From Malurus cyaneus samueli (lineage: Eukaryota > Chordata > Aves > Passeriformes > Maluridae), in assembly GCA_009741485.1 (NCBI GenBank), contig CM019217.1:43135700-43199699 (forward strand): a DNA stretch of 64,000 bases, written 5' to 3'. Position numbers and translations under genes: made by a program. The notes under the pieces were generated by a model. That model was not told the origin of the DNA and did not search any database. It saw only the letters and a program-made list of their open reading frames with translations. Below, piece by piece: positions 54,948 to 64,000 of this stretch; the first letter of the stretch is position 1; each line of letters starts with the position of its first letter.

Positions 54948-57900
54948 TTTGTTGGTTGGTTTTTGTCAGCGGGGAGGGTTGGAGGGTTTTTTTTCTTCCT
55001 ATGAATTGGGAAACCTATGATTCTGGCATGTCGTGTATGTAAATATCCACATAGGGTGCATTTTTTTGTACTAAAGATACGTAATTTGTTTTTAGATGAG
55101 GCATCTAAACTTTTATTAGCACAGCTAAGAGAACATTGCATATTTGAAAATTAATCTGTTCCAGTAAGCCTGATCAACTAAAGAAGGGTCTGCCTGCATT
55201 TTTGATCTATAAAGTGAACTCCAGGTTAAGAGGACTTGAAACTGGATGTTCCAAAAGCATAGTATGGAGCTGATGAATCACTTTGGTCCTTTGAAACTTG
55301 GCAGGCAAGTAACTACAGATTTCACTGGTGGTTATTTAGGTAGAGCTTTTCATTTCGGGAGATTCCCGTCTAATGTTTCTTTAATGGCAGCAGCTAAGAA
55401 TCAGGTCTCTGGCTTTAAAATCTTGAAGTCCTGTGAATTTAGCTCTGTTCTTACTAGCACAGAAATTGGTTGAAAACTGATGAAAACAAGTTGGATGGAA
55501 AATGAATAGCAATTTTTGTCTGAAGATGATCCAAGAATTTTGAAGCACAGAGGGGCATCTGCATTTGTTGTTTTGATATTGAGTAGGGATCTGTAAATAA
55601 GCTCTGCTGGGCTGTCAGAATGTAATTCTGTGAACACTTTTTTTTACATTAATTTTTCCTAGGCTTGCTTATCTTAAAAAATAATCAGCAGTCATGCAGT
55701 ATTGTAACCTCATCTAGGCTGCATCAGAAACTTGAAAAATAGCAGCATAAGTATTCATAGATATTGGTGTTGCAAAATTACCTTGAGAAATTTTCCGGCA
55801 AAATAAAACTAACCAAGATAATTTTGTCTTTAATCTTAAATTTGTCTTTATGTATTCTACCAACTTCTGTAAAGCAGTGCACAGACATTTGTAAAGATAT
55901 AAAACTCTGTAAAGTGTACTTGCTTTAGGTAGGAGCTGTGGAGTTTCTGGATGTGAACTTGTTTGGTTTCTTTCCTAAATCTTCTCTTGAAAACCTTTAA
56001 AATATTTTGTCTTGAGGGATTTGCAGGATCAACCCTTGGGTGTTGCTGTATACCTTTTGCTGCTTGTATTGAACCAGTGTAGGATAGACTTTGTGTTGTT
56101 TAGTTGTGTACTTAAGTCAGTAAGGTATTAACTTTTCAGGTGGATGGTAGCACCAGGGTTTTTTTAACCGCTCTTTAGGGCTTTTGTTTGAATAACGATA
56201 CACAAGCCCCAGACTTGTATTTGAAGTATGGATTAATGGGCACATTCGCCTGCAAATTAGACCTCAGCAGTAATGAGAGAAATGTCTGTCTCCTTGCAAG
56301 GAAGGTTGAAATCACTGACAGGAAAGCTAGTTGAAAATGCTTAGGAAATTTGTGTTGTGCTGGGGTTTTTCTTTCCTCAGAAAACCTGCACACCTTACCC
56401 TTGTGTTTGAGAGGTTCTGATAATGTGTGAAATGCTCATTTCTGCCTGTTTCTTTGCAACCTCTGCTTCATTTTTTTAGGGAGAGCACATCTTTGCAAGT
56501 CATGTCAGCTTTACTCTTTCTGCTGCAATAAGAATTTTTGAGGTTTTGGATGCTGCAAATATCATTTTTTCCTAACTGATGCATTGCTAAGAGAAGGGAT
56601 GAAGGGTTTAAGTCCATCAGAGCAATGTAGAGTCAACGCAGCATGAGTATGAATTATGAGAACCAAGGGCTACACCTAGAGAAAAATAAAACTTCCTAGA
56701 GACCAGATAAGAAAACTGTAATTAGGTGAAAGCTCTCAGGGAGGTGAAAAGGACAGGGGAAGAATTAAGTCTAAAGGAGACTAGAGCTATGGTGTCTGAA
56801 AGGAAATATTTGAAAACCTGGGAGGCTGGAGTAGAGGAGGCCTTTCTGGATTAGACAAATGCTGCATGGGTATAAATGGACAAATGGAAGAACAATAGTG
56901 TGTTGATGTATGTGCAGCCAGTGTGAAAATGAAAATGTGGGCACCTTGATGCAAATAAATCTTTGGACAACAACCTATAAATGCATTTCTGAAAAGTGCA
57001 GGTGTTATATATATCTGCATGTTCCTGTGCCTTCATGCTCAAAATTACAACTCAAGATACTCTAGAATGTTCAGCTGCATGTGAAGAATTGTGGACCACT
57101 GCAGAGTGATGTCTGGAGGGCTTTGCAGCAGCAGTGTGATTTGCACTGAGAAAGTGCTTGCAAGCACAATTCTAAATGAGGCTTAAGAGTAAAGTGCGAA
57201 GAGTGAAGCCAAAGTTTGCATGGTGAGTATCTTAAAAAGATAGGCTAATTTTTTTACAGCTGATTGAGTGTAGGGATTACCTTACAACACTGAGTTCATT
57301 GTTTTCTGACAGGTAAATGGTGAGCTGAGGAATGAGAGGTAAGTTTATAGCCACAGGATATCATGCTGGCAGGATGTATTGCTGTTGGGAGATTATTGTG
57401 ATAAGAGTGTAGCTTGTGCAATCAGAAAAACTTTTGTGCTGCATCCAACTGCTTTTTTTTTTTCTAAACGGGAAAAGACTGCAAATCATAACAAAACCTA
57501 TTTCCAAGTAAATCCCCTTGACAAGCAAACTTCCTGCATTGACAACTAGAGTTCTGCTCTCAATAAAGCAGCAATACAGATAATGAATATAAAAATTCTG
57601 AACAAAAATTTGAGCATGGCTTCAGCTGCCAGATGAGTCAAATTTCATGTTCTGTAAGTATATTAATTCTTTCTTGCTCATTCATTTGGTTTTCTTCCAT
57701 GCAACATGGTAATGAGCATGTTTCTTTTAAAGAAAGATTGGCAATGCAAACTGACCAGAATCCATTAATTCTGTTAATGACTTTGTTCATTTTGGAACTG
57801 AAATTCCCAGTGAAGGAGTTTTGTGTTGCTCTAAATCAAACTTTATCAGGAGATTTAAAAGTAACTAGCAACTCGATCATGGTAACTAAATTAAATCAGA

Positions 57901-60900
57901 GAGAAAATTGCTTGTTGCTAATGTAAATTAATGTAGTGAAGTGCAGTTTATTTCTCTTCCTGAACAAACCTGTTTGATTATTTTTGGTTTTGTGATTTAT
58001 TTTGTTGTTTGTTTGTTGGGTTTTGTTTGTTTTTTAATTTGTAGGTGAGGTTGTAAATGTCCTTTAATTACGTAAGAGGGAAGAAAACTGCTCCTGGTGT
58101 TTCTGCAGTTTTAGTTGCCATGCTGTTTCCAGTTCAGTGATGCAGTTTTTCTGTAGTGATTTTAAAAGAGACAGACTGTGCTTAGAATGGCACAGTGTGT
58201 TTCAGGCTTTCACACACTGAAGAAAAGGTCCACACGCTTTCTGTAACATAACCCTGTGGCAGTGCATTTTTTAGTGTTGGATTCTCTTACAGGTTTCAAT
58301 TTCTCCTTGATTATTGTTTTTAGGAAACTTTAATGGTGAAAATACTGCTAAGAAATTGGAAGCTATCACTAGGTGCTATCTCCAGCATGATTAACTATGA
58401 TCTGGTAACTCCTTTCTTTTTTCTCTTTCCCCCAAACTTGTCCTGGCCTTCTTCCATTAATAACATCCCCGAGAAGCCTTTGAGATCCTCAGCTGTTCTG
58501 GAGAGTTTCATGTTGTCCAGGTGCAGTATGCAGTGCTATAGATTGCTCTTTCAGGTCCCCATGTGGTTCAGCCTCACTGTATCAAACACTCTGACAGAAC
58601 TATGCAATGGGAGTGTTTTGTGGTGGGAAGCTGTTCTTGGAGGCAGAAAATAGTGACTGGATAACCTGATACGCAACCTGATGTTGACAGATAACTGTTC
58701 TGCCTCCATCCTTCCAGTTCCTCTTCCCTACTCGATTTTTCTGGAGAAATCACAGTAATACAGCCTACTGTGTATAAAATGCACCAGTGGTTCTTAACAA
58801 CACCCACAGTGGTTTTAATAACAAAATCGGACAACAGTTTTCACATTTTTGGCAGAAAATAGGCAAGCAGTAAAGCCTGAGATTAAATGAGACACACACA
58901 AAGGAAACATAAAGCCAAAGTGAGGAAGATGTTCAAGTAATTCATATCTATGGGTGTTTTTTTTAACATGTTCAGCTCAGCAATGTGCCCAGTAACAGTT
59001 GCTAAGCCTAAGCATTCCACTAGGAAAAGCTCAGGCCAACCTGACTGGCTGTCCTGGCAAGTGTTTTGTATTGGTGAAGCTGAGCAGGGGATATTCTGGT
59101 GGAGGAAAGCCAAAATCTTGGAAAAGCTGTCCTTGTGATGAGAAAATAACTAACTTTTTTCTGTTTCATGATTTCTTAGTTTCTTAAACCCCATAAATAG
59201 TTTCTGTAAATGGTGTGGTAAACTGATCTAGTATTGCAGGTAATACAGGCCTTTAAACTGTGGTCAAACTTCTAACTTGTCTTAAAATTCTGGGCTCAGG
59301 AATATTCCAGGACATGGAAGTCTCATGATAACATGATATCTATAGAGAAATTTTAAAAGAAATCACAGCCAAAGAGCCATTACCAATAATGGTCACAATT
59401 AGGAAATGGGAGAACTTTCTACTCCAGAGAATGTTGCATCCCCATACATGTCTTCCAAAAAGAAGAGAAAAGCCTAAATGTTGCTCTGCTCAAACAGAAG
59501 GCAGAAGGGATGGTGAGGTAAGGTTTGTTTAAAAAATGAATGCCTAGAACATAAATGTCTGTGTGCTGTTCTATAAATGCATGCCTTACACCCTGCTTAC
59601 ACTGAGGCAGTTCATTTGAAACAACTCTGATGATGACTGATATTTGTGTGGAGAGGCATGCTGGATGTGAAAAACAAAACTGGTGATTTTCTGCAGAGCA
59701 CACCTCACAGTTAGCCACTAGGAGCCAGCATGTTTTAGAATAACACAGCTGTTGTCACTCACACCTCAGGGCAATACTGTGTTTTCACAGTTTTCCTTCC
59801 TTTAAGACATGCCAATTCTCACTTTTTTTTAGCGTGGTGCTTTTCTCTAGTGTAGACAGGGCCAAAGTAGTATGTGGTGGAATTTAGAAATGTTCCTGTG
59901 TATAAAGAATACACTTTGCTCATCCTCTTTCATTTTCTCTCTCCCATGTTTATTGTTGGAGAGTTTTCCTGTATGAGCTCACATGCAGATCATGTAAAGT
60001 CACATCTCTCCCTCAGTAGAAGGGGAACATAATTTATATTAAGCAAGAGAGAATAAAGATAATGTTCCCTGAGAACCTTACCTTGGAAAAAATTTAAAAG
60101 TCTTAGTCTCACATTTGGTGATAAGTAGATGCAGTCAGCTAAGCCTCTTGCAAAAATGCATTTGATTCTCAGCTTTTAAAATTCATTTTCAGTGCTTTTA
60201 GTTTTCCTTAGGCTGGTGCAATTTCCCCATTGGCTGATTAGGCCAATGGTCAGCATAGTGAGTTTCTGCATTCCTCCTTCCTGCACACACCATGCCCTTC
60301 CTCATCGTCAGCCTGTCCCTTCCAGAATGGAGGGAGGTGGCGGCAGAAACACAGCCACAACCCAAAGCTCTGCCTCTTCTTCCTCTCCTACCAAAAACCT
60401 CTTTGTCTCCTGTTGGCTCATGAGCAGAATTAAATAATAATTTATTGTTTTCCTCCTGTGCACTAGACACCATCAGAGAGTGAGTGTATTACAGGGGAAG
60501 AAGAAAAGGGTTTCTCTTTTTTCTCTTGTTGCTTAGAGTTAGAAAGGGATCACCTGCTGGAAACACTGGTATTGTGTTTAGAGGGTCATCATAGAATTCT
60601 AAAATTCACTCTGGAGTTTGCAGACTCTAAAGCTGTTTTGCTGACAACTTTGTTTTTTTTTCTTTTTGCATTTGAAACAGGACTGAGAAACATCACTGAT
60701 TCACTCAATTGGATTTCTAAATTTTGTTTGGTGAGATCAATGCACTTTGGGGAAGAGAAATTCTACAGCTGAATGAATGTAGAAATGTAGCTGCTTTTCT
60801 CACTGCCTCCCTGCATAGTCCCTAATAAATATACAGCCTATATAGAGCAGTAGCTAAGCATAGCATAGAAATGGATCCTGCCCCATGGTGCTATGTTAGT

Positions 60901-62925
60901 TACTCCTCAGGGGCTGGATCACTGTAGTTACTTGCAAAGCTTGTTTCTTAAAATCTCTGGTGGTTGCTAGGATAGTTTTGCATCCAGGCCATTGGTCCAA
61001 AATATTAGTACTGAAACATTTTTGCTGCTAAAAAAGCATAAAATGTTACCTACAGGGCATAAGGTGGTGTAAGGGCATAAGTCTACCAAACCTGGGGGCT
61101 GTGTCCCAGTCTGGAGGTTTTCTCACAGGTATTGAGGTAGATCCAGCCTGTGCTGTTCCATACATTTCCCACCTTTTGCCACCCTTTCCTAGGAACTAGT
61201 GGCAGTGACAGCAGCTTTAGCAGGGCAGTGTCAACTGTTGGGAAATGTGCCAGGTCTTTGGGCTGTTTGCTGCCTGATCATCCATCCCCCCAAACGCACA
61301 CCACCAAAACCTGGCCAATGCAAACCCCACACAGCCATCTACTTTTCGTGTTGGATATTGAGCTGGAGAAAATAAAGTATATGTGCATTCCTGAGGAAAT
61401 ATATGTTGGGAAGCTAAATTTGCAGTTCCTATTTCACATTCTTTTCTCCCTTTAAATCAAGACATGAATGTTGTGATATGCATTGTGTGTGTGTGGTGAG
61501 CCTTGCTGTTGCATCCCATAACAGGAGGGAGAGGAAGTGTTGCTTGTATTAGCTCTGCTCTGCAGTCTTTGTCTTGCCAAAATTTCTTCTTTGGCATTTT
61601 TTCCATATCTGGCTCATTGAAGCCGTGCATTTGTTTTCCATTAGTTGTCTCAGTTAATATGATGAGTTTCTTTATTATTATTTTTAAATACTGTATTTTC
61701 AATGAAAAAACACTCATTCGATGGTCTGATAAACTGGTGTTATTTGCCATCTTTGCCTCATGTTTTCTTTTCACTAATTTTCCTTCTTTTTCTCTTTGAT
61801 TCATTTCTTTGAGCCACCTTTGCTCACACACATTGTTTAATGTGTTTTCATGTGTGTGGTGCTGCACACACAAACTCCCACTGTAAGCCCAGGTCTGCCC
61901 TGGGAACAGGACACTGGAGGTACCAGGGACAAGATGGTGAAAAGAGCAAGGTGTGATTAAGAAGCACTAACATTTTTAAAATATCTCTCTTGGCTGGTTG
62001 ATTGACTCACTTTCCATCTATCTACATTTTCCACAGCTGTTCTGGGCTTTTTCTCCTTTGACAGAAGGAAGTAGAAATAAAAAGTGCACAAGGGAGCAAG
62101 AACTGAGAAGTAACATGAAAGAAGATTTTTCATGTGCTTTTTGTGTCCTATAAACCCACCAAAGAAGTAGAGCCATAGGATCAAACCCTCCAAACTCCAT
62201 ACTATAAAGCTTCCTCTATCAAACCCCTAATTTTTCCTCTTTTCCCTTAGTAGAGATTTAAGCCAACAGATAAGTCTTGCCTCACGGATTTTACAAAAAG
62301 TAAATAAATCCACCCAGTGTACACTGTCAGAGAAATTTAAAAGTTACATGGTCCTCAGGGCTGCATTTTCTAAAAAATCTTTTCTCTGCCAGTACTTTTG
62401 GTCATAAGCCCTCTGCAGCAAATTCTGCAGTCATATATGTGCCTTGAGTCATAACAGGGGAGGTGATTTCTACCACACTGAGAAGTTTTGTTTTTCAAAG
62501 TAAAATTAGTTACAATCAATTAATATTTATTGAGGTAAGGCAATCAGAGACAGTAACCTGGGCATGCTGGGATGGGGTATTTTAATAAGTTCTGAAATGT
62601 TTGAATTGCACGAATGTTCTGCTTTGTCTTTCATGTCCTTCCCCACCTCAAAAAGCGATGAACCAAGGGATCAATATTTGTTCTGTCTTAATGTCTGTTT
62701 AAAACTTTGGTTTGAGCCATTTTCTCATTTTTGTGCCTTTGCCTTTTCTCAGTGTTTCTTTAAAGGGGGAAAATATACCCAGGCCTGAGTTTTGTCTCTC
62801 TAAAAGAGAAGTCAAAAAATGTCAAATGGTTTCTGAACTTGGGCATACCAAAACTTCCTGCGTTGAATGGCTGCTTTAGATGTAGGTTTTGAACAGGGAA
62901 TTGCATCTCCTGGCACTCTGGGAGA

Positions 62926-62956
62926 TACATTAATACATTAATAATACATTAATTGA
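62926..62956. repeat. ATACATTA short tandem repeat
   Basis: Three imperfect copies of ATACATTAAT in the terminal flank. Simple repeat. Confidence 0.8.
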
Positions 62957-64000
62957 TGGGTAGAGGGAAAGCCAGGCATGAATTCACAGTGGAGTAATTT
63001 ATTTGGAAATCAAAGTTTCCCAAGAGAGAATTTTAACACTCTTTGTCCTTCCCCCCAAGGATACTTACTTTCCCAATTATCTCCACCTCTTGGGGAGTTG
63101 TTTACCTGTTCTCTGCAGCAGTTTGATGGCCTTGAATAGCCCATGTTGCTTTCTGTGACTTGAGTGCATGGGAGAACTTGCTGCAATCCCTGGATCATCA
63201 CCCCTGTACCTGCCTGGCCTCCATCCCATCGTGTTGCAATTTGCTGCCCGGTTTATTGGTGCAAATCGAGGCAGTAGAGGTCAACTCACGGAAGTGTGAA
63301 GTGGAGCAGATGAAAGCTGCCAGCTTCTTGTCCTGTGGCAGCAGGACAGCAACCCATGGGGATGAGCAGCCAAAAGCTGTGAGAGGCAAGTCGTGCGCTG
63401 CTGCCAGCAGGGCTAGGCATCCTCTCTGAACAAATTTTGCCGCCCCAGTTTAAACTCCCTGGTGCTCAGGTCATTGCTCTTTTACTCACTGAGTTTCAAT
63501 GCATTTCCCTGTCCTCAACCTTTCCACTCTCCCTTTATTCCTTGGTTCATGATTAACTGTGTTTGAAATTGGACACAGAGACAAGTACGAGTGGAAAACC
63601 AAAGGAGAAGTCCCAAACTGTGCTGTTACTATTAATGGCAGGGCTAGCAGCCAGCAAGTTCACTTGGTACTGCCAAACCCAGATTAGACTGTACAAACTC
63701 TGACAATTTGGTATTATTTTCTGAAGAAATTATTCAAAGTCTATTTTCTAGTGGGGAGACAAGACAGCATTTTGCGTGAAAAGAATAGCTTTCCTTAGCT
63801 GTTGAGCAAACACAGAGCATCTGCCTAATACACATATCCAAGAGAATGTGGGCAGAAAACGTTCATTTTGGAACTCAGTGGATAAAATTTTGTCCCTTTG
63901 GAGTAAATGGGAGATTTGCCATCGACTCCAGTCAGGCAGGCGTTTCACCCGATACTTTTTACATGTGTTTTTATATGTTATGATAATTCGTGAATGAGCT

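Larger units (their letters stand above)
52560..64000. other. 3' flank of PLRG1; no gene recognised
   Basis: About 11.4 kb. No open frame has recognisable domain motifs, and no exon chain with linked phases was found on either strand. In mammals the next gene on this side is DCHS2, a giant cadherin. I looked for cadherin calcium motifs (DRE, DxND, DxD series) in the longer frames and saw none. Small tandem duplications, a long T run and AT-rich repeats are present. Distal exons, UTRs or a lncRNA cannot be excluded. Confidence 0.6.

Overview
The window is vertebrate, almost certainly avian, nuclear DNA holding the three-gene fibrinogen locus plus its neighbour PLRG1. Genes are split by GT-AG introns, intergenic DNA is AT-rich, and several insertions match my memory of the bird CR1 LINE 3' end. 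The wording of the two longer CR1 copies suggests a neoavian, perhaps passerine, bird, but that is inference. Every gene call comes from translating the exons, checking that phases join across introns, and comparing with the known vertebrate proteins from memory; no database search was run.

Layout: 1-6.8 kb, upstream flank with no gene seen. 6.87-12.08 kb, FGG (gamma chain, + strand, 10 exons). 16.9-23.67 kb, FGA (alpha chain, + strand, 6 exons, with alpha and alpha-E forms). 25.4-32.7 kb, FGB (beta chain, - strand, 8 exons), tail-to-tail with FGA. 38.1-51.7 kb, PLRG1 (+ strand, 15 exons), divergent from FGB. 52.5-64 kb, 3' flank with no gene recognised. Order and relative orientation equal the mammalian arrangement (FGG, FGA, FGB, PLRG1), viewed from the opposite strand. 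Exon lengths I compared from memory mostly equal the human ones.

Function: alpha, beta and gamma chains are made in liver, pair through disulfide rings and coiled coils into an (alpha-beta-gamma)2 hexamer, and are secreted. Thrombin cuts fibrinopeptide A before a GPR knob and fibrinopeptide B before a GHRP knob; both sites are visible. FGA and FGB have HNF1-like elements upstream of TATA-like boxes, fitting shared hepatocyte control. PLRG1 is unrelated: a TATA-less, CpG-rich, ETS-motif promoter drives a spliceosomal WD40 protein.

No novel system was found; this is an ordinary conserved locus. The points most worth checking are lineage details: a gamma chain ending VGDA rather than the mammalian AGDV, a very short gamma-prime-like read-through tail lacking acidic and tyrosine residues, two RGD motifs ten codons apart in an alpha-C region without obvious tandem repeats, a likely tyrosine-sulfated 18-residue fibrinopeptide B, and two CR1 copies in opposite orientation bracketing the PLRG1 promoter.
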